Shown piece by piece: positions 20,640 to 34,187 of a DNA stretch of 64,000 bases (positions are counted from its first letter, which is position 1; every line of letters starts with the position of its first letter). This DNA is from Heterohyrax brucei (Eukaryota > Chordata > Mammalia > Hyracoidea > Procaviidae): positions 127,712,796 through 127,776,795 of the forward strand of contig CM053142.1 of NCBI GenBank assembly GCA_028571685.1. Reading direction: 5' to 3'. A program made the position numbers and the translations under genes. The notes below the pieces were generated by a model, which was given only the letters and a program-made list of their open reading frames with translations, made no database searches and was not told where the DNA came from.

Positions 20640-22714
20640 CCTTCAGAGAGTCTTTTCTTCTGTACATAAGTCTGTTTTTAAGTATAAAGTAAGGGTCTCA
20701 TACAATACCTGTCCTTGTGCCATTGACTGATTTCATTCAGCATGATGTCTTCCAATTGAAACTAGGTTATGAGATGCTTCCTAAAGTCATCATTGTTCTT
20801 GACATTGCATAGTGCTCCACTGAGTATATATACCACGGTTTGTTTATCCCTTCATCTGTTGTTGGGCATCTGGGTTGATTCCATCTTTTTACCACTGTGG
20901 ACTGTGCTGCAATAAACATTCATGTGCATGTATCTGTTGCTGTGACTGCCCTTGATCCTGTAGGATATATTCCAAGCAGTGGGATTACTGGGTCAAATGG
21001 TATATCTATTTGCAGCTTTTTAAGGAAGCGTCAGATTGCTTTCCAAAGAGGTTGTACTATTTTGCAATCTCACCAATAGTGTAGGAGAGTTCCAATTTCT
21101 CCACAGCATCTCCAGCATTTGTTGTTTTTGTGTTTTTTGGATCATGGCCAACCTCGTTTGGATGAGATGATATTTCATTGTAGTTTTGATCTGAATTTCT
21201 TTAATAGCTAATGATCATGAGCATTTCCACATGTGTCTTTTGGTTGCCTGGATACCCTCTTTAGAGACGTTTCTGTCCATCTCCTTTGCCCAACCCTTAA
21301 TTGGGTTATTTATCCTTTTATTATTGATATTTTGCAGTACCTTGTAGAGTACGGAGATCAGACATCAGTCTGACGTATCCCACTGCCATCGCATCAGACT
21401 TATAGTTGCCAAATATTTTTCCCCATTATGTAGGTAGTCTTTTAAATAATTTGATAGTCTTTGGATGAGCAAAAGTGTTTGATTCTTAGTAGTCCCTTTT
21501 ATCTATGTTCTTTTCTGTTGATCATACTTTGTCAGATTTTGAAGTCTGTCTAAGTTGTATATTAAAATTTCCATTGTTGATCCTATTTTTTCTTGCAAGA
21601 GCTTTATTGTTTTAGGTTTGATATTTAGGTCTTTTCATCCGATTTGAGTTGGCTTTTGTGTAAGTTGTGAGACATGGGTCTTGTTTCAATTTTTTGCTGA
21701 TAGATATCCAATTTTGCCAGCACCATTTGTTAAAGAGACTGTTTTTAACCCAGTTTAAAATCTCAGGCCTTTGTTGAATATCAGCTGTTCATAGGAGGAT
21801 GGTGGCATCTCTGGAGTCTCAACTCTGTTTCATTGGTCAATTTGTACCAGTACTAGGCTGTTTTGACTACTGTGTCAGTGTAACAAGTTCCTTTAAAGTT
21901 GGGTAGTGAGAGGCCCCCCAGTGTGTTCTTATCCAGTAGTGCTTTACTTATTCGCTGCTTCTCCCCTGTACAAACAAAGTTGGTGATTTGTTTCTCCATC
22001 TCATTAAAAATGTCACTGGAATTGATAATGGGATTACATTGTATACATAGATCTCTTTGAGTAAAATAGATATTTTCACAACGTTAAGTCTTTCTATCCA
22101 TGAGCAGGGTAGGTTTCTCCATTTATGTAAGTCTTCCTTAGTTTCTTGTGGTAAGGTCTTATAGTTCTTTTTGTGTAGGTCTCTTATTTCTCTAGTTAGA
22201 TTGGTTCCTAGGTATGTTATCTTCTTGGGAGCTATAGTAAATTGTACTGATCAGGTAATTTCTTCTTTCATAATCTCTTTGTTGATATAAAGGAATCCTA
22301 CTGATTTACTTATGTTTATCTTGTATCCTGATACTCCGATGAACTCTTCTGTTAGTTTGAGTAGTTTACTTATGGATTCTCTGCATATACAATCATATCA
22401 TCTGCAAATAGGGAGATTTTTACTTCTTCTTTGTTGAAGTGGATGCCCTTTATTTCTTTGTCTTGTCTAATTGCTCTGGCCAGAACTTCTAGTACAATGT
22501 TGAATAGGAGAGGTGAGAGTGGGTATCCTTATCTAGTTCCTGTTCTCAAGGGGAATTATTTCTGTCTCTCACTATTCAGAATGATGTAGGCAGTGGGCTT
22601 TGCATAGATAGCCTTTTTTGCATTGAGGAATTTACCTTCTATTCCTGTTTTACTGAGAGTTTTTAGTATGAATGGGTGTTGAATTTTATCAAATGTCTTT
22701 TCTGCACCAATTAA
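20640..22714 (-). pseudogene. L1(-) ORF2, C-terminal half
   Basis: Decayed ORF2 of the minus-strand L1. The complement of 'aatcatatcatctgcaaa' near 22392 encodes the polymerase FADD box, followed leftwards by the thumb and C-terminal region. 'ctccagcatttgttgttttt' and 'tactgggtcaaatggtatat' correspond to the C-terminal part. Multiple stops. The gene is cut at 22714 by the L1(+) insertion and continues at 29587. Confidence 0.85.
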
Positions 22715-23719
22715 CAAAATTAGAAGTCAACTTGGGGGCACAGTCAAGATGGCGGACCAAGCACATGTCTCCTTATATCCCTCTGGAAACCAAGACCTGA
22801 ATTGATAATCAAACAGAGCCTTCTGGTCACCTAGTGAGCCCCAGGACATGACACAGGGCTGTTAATTTGGTCTTCATGCCACTGAACAAAAAACCACCTC
22901 TCTTTTGCTGACTTCTGCACCCAGCTAGCCCTAACTCTCATGGACTGAAGGTAACACACCATTGTGACTTTTTTTTCTCTGTCTTGGCTGGCAGGTGGAG
23001 CTGGGTCTTGCATAGCAGCTAGTCTCAGATGCACTGCTGGTGGGATAGGGAAGGAAATTGCCATATTTTGAGAGCCAGGCTTAGGACTCTGTACACGCAG
23101 CCAATTTGGGCCTCTCTTTTCAGCTCAGCCACAGAGTGGTTAGTACAGAACCGCAAGGCCATATCCATGTTGGATATGGAGATTTTAGGAGGACTTCATT
23201 CTTAGCCTGGGAGCCAGTGCCTGCAAATGGGACAGCGCTTCTCCAACAGAAAAGCAGTAGTTTACACAGTGTCGCCTATGATGGGGGCCCAGCAACAGAC
23301 GCTGAGGACTCACTACGTCTCAGCACCTTTAGCCCCTTTATCTGCCAACTTTGTGGAGGGTGCCATCTTAGATACAGTGGCCACAGCTGGACCTAATTCT
23401 TAGCTTGGGAGCCAGAACCTGCCCACAGGAGAGCACTTTTCTACCAGAAAAGCAGTAGTTTACACAGTGTCGCCTAAGGCTGCGCCCTGTCAGTACAGGC
23501 CAACAGGGCAGTAGCATTGCTGTATTTTGATCTAGTTCATATCATCTTGGGTTGGATATAGAGGTTCTTACTTTGCCAGTTGGGAAGAAGGACCTCTACA
23601 CCTGAAAACCTGACTGACTTGGGAAGTGGTCAGATACATTTTGTTTTACATTTTAAGACAGCCTAGAGAAACATCTGCATCCATCCTCACAGTGTCTCTC
23701 CCAGCCTCTGCTTACTCAC

Positions 23720-24679
23720 ATGGGACCCAAAAAGCAACAGACACTTGTGGTAAACAAGAAATCACCCATGGCTTCAGAAGGCTCCCAAACAAAACAACCA
23801 AGGAGTTTTCTGATGAAGAAATTTTTCTGAAATCATTGGAAGATGAATACAAAAGGATTATAAGCAGAGCCCTTCTAGACCTTATACAAAACGCAACACA
23901 ACAAAATGAAAAATTAAGCAAGCTGTTTGATTTGATGGAATACCAGTACTCTGAAATCCAACAGATCAAGAACAAAATCAAAGATATAGAAACTTCCATT
24001 CAAAGCCAAGAAAACAGAATGGAACAAATGGAAAAAAAGAATTTCTGACTTGGAAGACAGAGCTACTGACACCAGCATCTATGAGGACAAATCAGAAAAA
24101 AGAAACAAGAAAAATGAAGAAGCATTAAGAAGCACATGGGACTCTATTAAGAGGAACAACCTTCAATTAATTGGAGTCCCGAAACAGGATGAAACACCTG
24201 AGAACACAGAGAGTATTGTTGCTGAGCTGCTGACAGAAAATATCTGAGAAATCATGAAGGAAGAGAATATAGATATCCCAGATACATATCATACGCCACC
24301 CAATATAGATCTCAAAAGAAAGACTCCAAGACATATTATGATCAAGCTTAACAAAATGAAACATAAGTAGCAACTCTTAAAGGCAGCAAGACTCGAAGCA
24401 AAGCTAACATTCAGAGGGAAACCCTGTAGGCTTTTGTCAGATTTCTCAGCAGAAACCATGCTGGCATGGAGACAGTGGCATGACACATTCAAAGCTTTGA
24501 AAGAGAAGAATTTCCAACCAAGAATTATATATCCTGCAAAACTATCTTTCAAATATGAAAATGAAATTAAGACATTCCCCAATAAACAGAAACTCAGAGA
24601 CTTTGTAAAAACCAAACCAAAACTACAAGAAATACTTAAAGAAGTTCTTGGCTTTGGCTTAGAAGAACAAAACCACTAA
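23720..24679 (+). pseudogene. L1(+) ORF1
   Basis: The start is taken at the ATG of 'atgggacccaaaaagcaaca'. After a frame change, the coiled coil (NEKLSKLFDLMEYQYSEI... region, about 23905-24045) is readable. Next come TDTSIYEDKSEKRNKKNEEA, then a stop at 24245 and the C-terminal domain with KRKTPRHIMIKLNKMKHK and MLAWRQWHDTFKALKEKNF, ending near 24679. At least two frameshifts and two stops. It trimerises and binds RNA in active L1s, but not here. Confidence 0.88.
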
Positions 24680-25095
24680 CTTTATATTTTAGAATGACAC
24701 ATCATCCAGAATTCTACTCAGTTAGGGAAGGCTCCAAACTCAATCATAGCTTTAATATTGAAAGAAACAATCCGGCAATTATCATGAAAACTATGATGCT
24801 ATCATATTAAAAAGAGGGATGTACTACAGTCATTATAGTCCTTCCAAATGGAGAGGAAGTTGACAAGACTGGTAGTAATAAAAATTGGATTTACATGTAG
24901 TTTATTAAGGGGGATCTCAGGGGCAGCCATAAAGCACAACAAAGATGCAACATACTATATCAAGAAATGTAACACAGGAATCTCAACAACTACAAAACCA
25001 GCTCTGAAAAAGGTGAAAAATCAACTCACAAAAAAGAATGTCCCAGAACAGACTAATAAGAACAACAGAAAACATCAACACAAAAATAAACATAT

Positions 25096-28000
25096 GACAG
25101 TGGCAGCAGTGAACACGTACCTATCCATAATTACATTGAATGTGAATGGACTGAATGCTCCAGTAAAGAGACATCTGGTGACATCTTGAATCAAAAGACA
25201 TGATCCATCCATATGTTGTCTACAAGAAACTCACTTGAGACTTAAAGATAGTAACAAACTGAAAATTAAAGGATGGAAGAATATATATCAAGCTAACAAG
25301 GAACAAAGAAGAGCAGGGGTGACAATCCTAATCTCAGACAAAATCAATTTTAATGTAAAATCCACCATCGTGAACAAAGATGGACACTATTTATTGCTGA
25401 AAGGTTCAATACACAAGGAAGACTTAACTATATAAAACATTTATGCACCTAATATCACAGCACCTAAGTATATCGAAGAAACACTAACTATACTCCAAAA
25501 AGAGTTAGATCACTCCACAATAATAGTGGGAGACTTCAATGCTCCACTCTGAATACTAGAAAGATCATCTAGAAAAAAGCTCAATAAAGATACAGAAGAC
25601 CTCAATACCACAAGTAACCAACTAAACCTCATTGATATATACAGAACTTTCTACCCATCAGCAGACAACTTCACCTTCTTCTCCAGTGCACATGGAACAT
25701 TCTCCAGAATTGATCATGTGTTAGGACATAATGCAATTTTCAACAAAATCCATATCATTGAATTAATGCAAAGCATCTTCTCAGATCATAAAGCCATAAA
25801 AGTTGAAATAAATAGCAGAAAAAACATAGATAGAAAGTGGAACTCTTGGAAACGGAACAACATCTTGCTCAAAAACCATGGGTTATAGAAAAAAATCATG
25901 GATGGAGTAAAGAAATTCATGGATTCCAGTGAGAATGAAAATACTTCCTACTAGAAGCTACAGCCAAAGCAGTGCTCAGAGGTCTGTTTATCTCCATAAA
26001 TGCACGTATCTGGAAGGAAGAAAGAAACAAAATCAAGGAACTAACCCTACAACTTGAACAAGCAGAGAGAGAACAACAGAGGAACCCCTCAGTCAACAGA
26101 AGAAAACAGATTATAAACATTAGAGCAGAACTAAATGAATTGGAGAATAGAACAACTGAAAAAAATTAATAAGACCAAAAGCTGTTTTTTTAAAAGATGA
26201 ACAAAATTGACAAACCACTGGCTAAACTTACTAAATAAAAGCAGGAAAGGAAACAAATAACCCAAATTAGAAACAAGAGGAGAGTGGTTACAACAGATCC
26301 AACAGAAATCAAAAATATCATAGCAGAATACTATGAAAGACTGTACTCTAACAAATTTGAAAACCTAGAGGAAATGGACAAATTCCTTGATTCATATCAC
26401 CTAACCAAGTTATCACAAAGTGAAGCAGAACAACTTAATAAACCCATCACAAAGGAAGAGATTGAAGAAGTCATCCAAGAACTGCCAACCAAAAAAAAGC
26501 CCGGGCGCTGTTGGCTTCACCGCAGAATTTTACCAAGCTTTTAGAGAAGAGCTATTTCCAATACTACTGAGACTATTTCACAGTATAGAAAGGGATGGAG
26601 TACTCCCAAACTCATTCTATGAAGCCAGCATAATCCTGATACCTAAGCCAGGGAAAGACCCAACCAAAAAGGAGAACTACAGACCAATATCACTCATGAA
26701 TCTAGATGCAAAAATCTTCAACAAAGTTTTTACCAATAGAATGCAACAACACATCAAAAAATAATCCATCATGACCGAGTTGGATTCATACCAGGGATGC
26801 AAGGCTGGTTCAATGTCAGAAAAACAATTAATGTGATTAACCACATAAATATCACAAAAGACAAGAATCGCCTGATCTTGTCCATTGATGCAGAAAAGGC
26901 ATTTGATAAAGTCCAACACCCATTCATGCTAAAAACTCTTAGAAAAAAAAGCATAGGCGGAAAATTCCTCAACGCAATACAAGCCATTTATACAAAACCA
27001 ACTGCCTACATCACCCTGAATGGAGAGAGACTGAAACAGTTTCCCTTGAGAACAGGAAATAGACAAAGATACCCATTCTCACCTCTCCTATTCAACATAG
27101 TACTAGAAGTTCTAGCTGGAGCAATTAGACAAGACCAAGAAATAAAGGGTGTCTGCATCGGCAAAGAGAAAGATAACATCTACCTGTTTGCTGATGATAT
27201 GATTGTATATGCAGAGAATCCCAAAGAATCTATAAGTAAACTACACAGACTGATAGAAGAGTTCAGCAAAGTCTCAGGATACAAGATAAACCTAAGTAAA
27301 TCAGTAAGATTCCTTTCTACCAACAGTGAGACTGCTAATGAAGAAATCATCAAATCAATACCATTTACTATAGCCCCAACAAGATAAAGTACTTAGGAAT
27401 TAATCTAACCAGAGAAATAGCAGACCTTTACAAAGAGAACTACAAGCCCTTACTACAAGAATCTAAGAGAGCCTTAGATAAATGGAAAAATCTACCCTGC
27501 TCATGGATAGGAAGACTTAATATTGTGAAAATGTCTATTTTACCCAAAGCAATCTGCTTATATAATGCAATCCCAATATAAATTCCAGCACCATTTTTTA
27601 AAGAGATGGAGAAACAAATCACCAATTCTGTTTGGAAAGGAAAGAAACCCTGGATAAGTAAAGTACTACTGAAGAAGAAGAACACACTGGGAGGCCTGTC
27701 ACTACTCAACTTTAAAAGAACTTGTTACACTACCACAGTGGTCAAAACAGTCTGATACTGGTACAAGAACAGACAGATCAATCAATGGAACAGAATTGAG
27801 GCCCCAGAGATGACACCATCTGCGTATGAACAATTGATATTGGACAAAGGCACCAAGACATTAAACTGGGGTAAAAACAATCTCTTCAACAAGCAGTGCT
27901 GGCAAAATTGGGTATCCATCTGCAATAAATTGAAACAAGATTCATATCTTACATCTTACACAAAAACCAACTCAAATTGGATAAAAAACCTAAATATCAA

Positions 28001-28967
28001 ATGTAAAATGATAAAGCTCATCCAAGAAAATGTAGGAATAATAATAGAAGTTTTAATATACAACATAGACAGACTTCAAAATCTGTCAAACAAACCACAA
28101 TCAACAGAAAAGAAAATAGATAAATCGGAACTATTAAGTATCAAACACTTTAGCTCATCCAAAGACTTTATCACAAGAGGTAAAAGGCCACCTACAGAAT
28201 GGTAAAAAATATTTGGAAACTCTATGTCAGACTGATGTCTGATCTCCATAATCTATAAGGTACTACAAAATATCAATAAGAAGACAAATCATCCAATTAA
28301 GTGATGGGCAAAGGAGATGGACAGACATTTCTCTAAAGAGGAGATCCAGGCAGCCAAAAAACACATGCGGACATGTTCACAATCTTTAGTTATTAAAGAA
28401 ATTCAAATCAAGACTACAATGAGATACCATCTCACCCCAAAAAGGTTGGCCATGATCCAAAAAACACAAAACAACAAATGCTGGAAGAGGCTGTGGAGAA
28501 AGTGGAACTCTCTTACACTGTTGGTGGGGTTGCAAAATGGTCCAGCCTCTTTGGAAAGCAATCTGGCACTTCCTTAAAAAAATGGATACAGATATATCAT
28601 TTGACCTAGTAATTCCACTACTACAGAATCAAGGCCATTCACACCAACGGATACATACACAAGAATGTTTATCGCAGCACAGCCCACGATAGCAAAAAAG
28701 ATGGAATCAACTCAGATGCCCAACGACAGAGGAATGGATAGGTAAACTATGGTATATATACTCAGTGGGGCACTATGCAATGATAAAGAACAATGATTCC
28801 AGGAAACATCTCATAACCTGGTTTCAACTGGAATAACGTTATGTTGAGTGAAAGTAGTCAGAGACAAAAGGACAAATACTCAAAAACAGACTTATGCATA
28901 GAAGAAAAGACTCTTTGATGGCTGCAAGGGATGGGAGAAAGGGAGGGTGAGGTGGGGAGGGTTTAGA
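25096..28967 (+). pseudogene. L1(+) ORF2 (endonuclease-reverse transcriptase)
   Basis: The start ATG precedes VAAVNTYLSIITLNVNGLN, the usual endonuclease N-terminus. Next are QETHLRLKD, GDFNAPL (with a nearby stop) and FSDHKAIKV. The polymerase begins with LPTKK, a frameshift, and [10 protein letters not shown]. It continues with [36 protein letters not shown] (motif A) and [13 protein letters not shown] (FADD at 27187-27198). A 196-codon stretch 26797-27387 is uninterrupted, and the C-terminal region is split. About eight disabling changes are visible, so it is inactive though not ancient. Confidence 0.9.
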
Positions 28968-29586
28968 TTAGATAGTTGGTAGAAATTTGATTGGGTGAAA
29001 TCGGTGATAGCACACATTAGAAACAAGAACAATATTAAGTGGACTTCAACATAACTTGAATACTCCTCCCATCTTAACCCAATAATGCAAAGGCAGAGTA
29101 GTTGGGGCGGGGGGCAGGGGACCATGCTCTTGGGTGAAATCGAGGCCAATTGGCACAGCTAGCATTTTGCTAAGAGGGTTCACTGCACCCCATATTGCAG
29201 TTGATGGTCCAGTGGCTTCAGTTCCTCTGGAAGCACGGCCCCCGGCCCTGATGCTGCCCTTACCCATGATCATAATGAAGGTCCACTATTCGGACAAGGG
29301 ATTGGACTTGGCGACGCAGAGTGACTATCTATTGGGTACACTTTATGGTTCTATGCATCTATAGGATATGATCCTGCTGACCTCTGGCTGGAGGAAGGGG
29401 AGTGGTTGGAGAGGAGGGGAAATGAGACTGTTGGGAAGATGAGACATGTATGGAGCAGAGAGGAATAGTGTGCTGTCACTGGACAGGGAGAGCAGTGGAA
29501 GCTGCATATAGGTGGGCATGTAAATTTATGTGAGAATGTACATTTTCACTCAGTCATAATAAAAAATTAAAAATTAAAAAAAATCA

Positions 29587-31360
29587 GGTGTTTTTTTGTG
29601 TTGTGTATGTGGTTCATCACATTAGTTGTTTTTCTGATGTTGAACCAGCTTGCATCCCTGGTGTGAATACAACTTCATCATGATGAGTTAAGTTTTTGAT
29701 GTGTTGTTGAATTCTACTGGCTAGGATTTTGTTGAAGATTTTTGGATCTAGTTTCATGAGTGGTATTAGTCTGTAGTTCTCCTTTTTCATCAGATCTTCC
29801 CCTTGCTTTGGTTATGGTGGCTTCATAGAATGAATTTGGGAGTATTCCATCCCTTTCTATACTGTGAAGTAGTCTCAGTAGTACTGGAGTTAACTCTTCT
29901 CTGAAAGCTTGGTAGAATTCCGTGGGGAAGCCCTCTGGGCCAGGGCTTTTTTTGGTTGGTAGTTTTTTGATGACTTTTTCAATTTCTTCCTTTCTGATGA
30001 GTTTATTAAGTTGTTCTACTTCTCCTTGTGATAATTCTGGTAGGAATTTGCCCATTTCCTCTAGGTTTTCAAATCTGTTGGAGTACAGTCTTTCATAGTA
30101 TTCTGTTATGACACTTTTGATTTCTGTTGGATATGTTGAGACATCGCTCATCTCATTTCTTATTTGGGTTATTTGTTTCCTTCCCCGTTTTTCTTTAATG
30201 AGTTTAGCCAAAGGTTTGTCAATTTTGTTGATCTTTTAAAAAAAAAACGGCTTTTGGTCTTATTGATTTATTTTCAATTGTTCTTCTGTTCTCTAATTCA
30301 TTTAGTTCTGCTCTGATCTTTATTATCTGTCTTCTTCTGGTGTCTGAGGGGTTCCTTTGCTGTTCTCTTTCTACTTGTTCAAACTGTAGGGTTAATTCTT
30401 TGGTTTGGGTTCTTTCTTCCTTCCAGATGTGTGCAATTACAGAGATAAACTGAACTCTGAGCATTGCTTGGCTGTGTCCCATAGACTCTTGTAGGAAGTG
30501 CTTTCATTCTCATTTGAATATATAACTTTTTATTTCATCCTTGATTTATTCTATGACCCATCTCTTTTTAAGCAAGAAGTTCCATGAGTTCAAATTTCTA
30601 AATATGTTTTTTCTGCTATTGATCTGATGGCACTTGGCTGGCTGGCTATTGATTTTGACTTTTATGGCTTTATGATCTGAGAAGATACCTTGCAATAATT
30701 CAATGGTTTGGATATTATTGAGATTTGCTATATGTCCTAGCACATGGTCTATTCAGAAAAATGTTTCATGTGCACTGAGAAGAAGGTGTAGTTATCTGTT
30801 CGTGGATAAAATGTTCTGTATACGTCAATGAGGTCTGGTTGGTTAATTGTGGTAATAAGATATTCTGTATCTTTACTGAACTTTTATCTAGAAGATTTGT
30901 CCAATACTGAAAGCAGAGTGTTGAAGTCTCCCACTGTTATTGTGCAGTAATCAATCTCTTTTTTCAATGTAGTCTATATTTGTTTGATGTATTTAGACTC
31001 TCTAGTATTGGGTGCATAAATATTCAACATTGTTAAATCCTGCTTGTGTATTGAACCTTTCAGCAATAAATAGTGACCATCCTTGTCCACGATGATGGAT
31101 TTTACATTAAAATCTATTTTACCTGAGATTAGTATTGCCACACCTGCTCTTCTTTGTATATTGTTAGCTCAGTATATATTCTTTCATCCTTTAATTTTCA
31201 GTTTCTTCATGTCTTTAAGTCTAAAGTGAGTTTCTTGTAAGTAACATATAGATGGGTTGTGTCTTTTGATCCAAGACATCACTCGTTGTCTTTTTACTGG
31301 AGTGTTCAGTCCATTTACATACAGTGTAATTATTGATTGGTATGTGTTTAGTGCTTTCAT
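29587..31360 (-). pseudogene. L1(-) ORF2, N-terminal half
   Basis: Endonuclease plus the start of the reverse transcriptase, read from about 31360 leftwards. The 165-codon frame at 29714-30211 keeps [20 protein letters not shown] and NSFYEATI, blocks typical of the L1 polymerase N-terminus. The frame at 30219-30482 holds the linker (IWKEERTQTKELTLQFEQ). The frame at 30546-30743 holds the endonuclease end (FSDHKAIKV). Several stops and frameshifts. Confidence 0.85.
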
Positions 31361-31792
31361 TTTGATGTATTTATTTTTGTATTAGTGTTTTCTCTGTTGC
31401 TCTTAATATTCTGTTCTGGGTCATTCTTCTTTATGGGTTGATTTTCCACCCTTTTCAGTTTGGTTCTGTGTTTGTTGAGACTCCTATGTTGCATTTCTTG
31501 TTTTGATATGCTGCATCTTTATTATGTTTTGTGACTACCTCTATGATCCCCCTTAATAATCTAAGTTTAAACCCAACTTTAACTTCTACATACCTTATTA
31601 ACTTCCTCACAAGATGGAAGGACTATAACTGCTGTAGTATATCCCTCTTTTTAATGTGATGTTATCATAGTTTTCATGGCATGATCACTGGATCCTTTCT
31701 TTTAATATTACAGCTTTGATTGAGTTTTGTGTCTTCCCTAACTGAGTAGGTTTCTCGATGTTGTATGCTACATTGTCTCCTAAAACACAGAG

Positions 31793-32640
31793 TTAATGGT
31801 TTTGTCTTTCTAAGCCAACAGTTTTTTTCAGTATTTCTTGAAGTTTTGGTTTGTTTTTCACAAATTCTGTAAGTGTCTGTTTATCTGCAAATGCCTTAAT
31901 TTCATTTTCATGATATAAAATTCTTGGTTGGAAGTTTTTCTCCTTCAAGGCTTTGAATGTGTCATCCCACTGCCTCCATGCCAGCATTGTTTCTGGTAAG
32001 AAATCAACAAAAGCTTCCAGGGCTTTACTATGAATGTTAGCTTTGCTTTGAGTCTCCCTGCCTTTAAGAGTTTCTGCTTATGTTTCATTTTGTTGAGCTT
32101 GATTATAATACATCTTCGTGTCTTTCTTTTGGGGTCTATGTTATGCGGCATTCGATACACACCTTGGATCATAGTTTCAGGGAAGTTTTCTGTCAGCAAC
32201 TTAGCAGTACTCTCTGTTTTCATGTATCCCTCCCTGTTCAGGAACTCCAATTAATCATAGACTGTTCCTCTTGATAGAGTCCCACATATTTCTTTATGCT
32301 TCTTTTCTCTGATTTTTCCTCATAAATGCTGATGTTTCAGTAGCTCTGTCTTCAAGGTCTGTAAGTCTAGTTTCTAGTTGTTCAATTCTGCTCTTTTGGC
32401 TTTGAATTGAATTGTCTAATTATGTAATTTTGTTATTAATCTTTTGGATCTCAGAAGCTGATGTTCCATCAGTTCAAACAGCTTGCTTTATTTTTTCATT
32501 TTGCTCTGCTGCATTTTCATAATGTCTAGGAGGGCCCTCCATATAATTCTTTTGTACTTGATCTCTGAAAGATTTCTTCATCTGGGAAGTTCTTTGATTC
32601 TTTCTTTTGGGAGTTTTCTGGAGCTATGAGTGGATTTTTC
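31793..32640 (-). pseudogene. L1(-) ORF1
   Basis: Decayed ORF1 (RNA-binding chaperone of the L1 particle). The C-terminal domain is seen in MLAWRQWDDTFKALKEKNF and the preceding ...KRKTRRCIIIKLNKMKHK block, which are standard L1 ORF1 motifs. The coiled-coil N-terminus lies to the right of 32260, in broken frames. At least one in-frame deletion and several stops. Confidence 0.8.
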
Positions 32641-33472
32641 TTTAAATGTTTGACCAGAATTTGTTGCTTTCTGGACATCTAGAGGCTTTTTAGTTTCTCT
32701 GGTGTTGCTCTAAGAAGAGCTAAGGTGCAGTTCCGAGAAGGAGGTTCATCACTAGCCACCTCTATGTAGTCCAGTGACTGGGCTCAGTGAAATCTCTGGA
32801 GGCTCCACCTCCTGGCTGGCAAAGACACAGCCCTACTTATGGAGTTACTGCAGGGCTATCAGCTGACCCTATGATGTGGGTCAGTAAAGGCTGTAAGAGA
32901 TGCTGTCAAGCTGCACCACAGTTATTTCTCTAGGCAGTCTTATTTTGAAAGGTAAAAGCTATCTGACAGCTTCCAAAATGAGTCAGGCTGTCAGGTGTGC
33001 AAGCCCCTTTTTCCAGCTGGCAATGGAGGCACCTCTACAGCCATCCCTAGATGCTGTGATGTAGATCAAAGTATGGAGATACTACTGCCCTGCTCTCATC
33101 CCTGCCAGGCCCAAACTGTAAGGCTACACTGCGTTAAACACAGCTTTTCTTCTGGAAAAGTGCTACTTGGGCTGTAACTGCCACCCAGCCTGGGAATCAG
33201 TGCCTGCTGAGGCCTCCATTTGGGTAACTCTGCCTCCCAGTCAAATAAGACGCTGTCCTGGAGAAGCTATTCTGCCTGCTGCAAAATAGCGAATCTATGG
33301 TGGAGGTCTGGAAAAGCAGAGGGTAGGGGCTGGTGTGCTCTGAGTCTGGAGCTGGGCTCTCAAAATGTGGCTATTGCACCCACTGATCACTTCAGCAGTG
33401 CGGCTGAGCTCTGCTGCCAGTTAAGCCCATCCCCCTACTGCCAGCTAACAAAAAGGGAAAAAGTTAAAAACA

Positions 33473-33787
33473 CCAATTTTTAACAGTTTTTTAACTTAAT
33501 TTTTTATTATGATTGAATGAAAATGTACATTCCCATATAAATTAGCATACTCACCTATATGCAGCTCCCACTGCTCTCCCTGCCCAGTGACAGCACGCTC
33601 TTCCTCTCCACTCCATACATGTCTTATCCTCCCAGCAATCTCCTATCCCCTCCTCTCCACACACTCCTCCACTTCCAGTAAGAGGTCAGCAGGATGACAT
33701 CCTATAGATGCATGGAACCATAAAGTGCACAGATGATAATGGTTACTCTATGTTGCCAAGTCCAATCCATTTCTGTCCAAACAGCTG
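33473..33787 (-). mobile_element. Short L1 3' end inserted in the L1(-) 5'UTR
   Basis: A 5'-truncated L1 of about 315 bp lies between exact 12-bp duplications aagttaaaaaca (33461-33472 and 33788-33799). Its T-rich tail and 'attatgattgaatgaaaatg' are followed by 'cctatatgcagctcccactg'. The same 3'UTR sequence is seen at 19690-19950. The L1(-) 5'UTR reads continuously on both sides. Confidence 0.88.
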
Positions 33788-34038
33788 AAGTTAAAAACAT
33801 ACTAATCAGTATGTTTCCAGTTACATTCAGTCCATTCAGGCCATTCAACAAGAGTGGAGGTCAGTGAAAGAGAAGAAGTTTCCCTTTCAGTGGCATGTAG
33901 TCCAAACTGACAGCCCTATGCCATGTCCTAGTGCTCAGTGGGTGTCCAGAAAGCTCTGTTTAACTATCAATCCAGGTCTTAGTTTTCAGAGAGAATTAAG
34001 GAGATGTGTATCTATTCCGCCATCTTGACTCCGCCTCC

Positions 34039-34187
34039 CCAGTATTGCTTTGAATGGTGAAGTAGGCACTGGCATCAGTACACAGCTTCCCAAAGGGGTT
34101 ACTTCAAAGTTGACCATAGTGATATTCAACAATGAGGTATGTGGCAGTTAGAACAATTAAGTTTAAGGACTTAATTGTCAGACCTTG
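34039..34187 (-). mobile_element. Mariner fold-back element copy 2, right part
   Basis: Begins with the duplicated ccagtattgcttt (34039-34051), continues 'gaatggtgaagtaggcactg' and 'gaccatagtgatattcaaca', and ends 'cttaattgtcagaccttg'. Joined to the left part without the duplication, the element is about 542 bp, matching copies 1 (545 bp) and 4 (561 bp). Confidence 0.88.

Larger units (their letters stand above)
22723..29579 (+). mobile_element. Full-length L1(+), innermost layer
   Basis: Starts near 'cttgggggcacagtcaagat', the same 5' start type as other L1s here, and ends with A-rich 'aataaaaaattaaaaatt'. The flanks acaaaatta (22714-22722) and aaaatca (29580-29586) fit a short duplication with one mutation. 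The host L1(-) sequence reads through when the insert is removed: '...gcaccaattaacaaaat' then 'caggtg'. The order is 5'UTR 22723-23719, ORF1, ORF2, 3'UTR with a G-rich purine tract at 28929-28965. About 6.86 kb. Confidence 0.9.
19644..34038 (-). mobile_element. Full-length L1(-), hosting two further L1 insertions
   Basis: The L1 lies between identical 13-bp duplications ccagtattgcttt. The 3' end is at left: T-rich, 'attgtgattgagtgaaagtt', polypyrimidine tract 20598-20640. ORF2, ORF1 and 5'UTR follow. The 5' end is at 34038, where the complement reads gggaggcggagtcaagatgg. Inside are an L1(+) at 22723-29579 and an L1 3' fragment at 33473-33787. Subtracting these gives about 7.2 kb, a normal full-length L1. 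Confidence 0.88.

Noticed and set aside
20598..20640. C/T tract as a possible triplex or regulatory site
   Set aside because: It is the complement of the purine-rich tract that L1 3'UTRs carry, also seen at 28929-28965.
26797..27387. 196-codon open frame, the longest in the window
   Set aside because: It is the uninterrupted middle of the L1(+) ORF2 reverse transcriptase ([21 protein letters not shown]), not a host gene.
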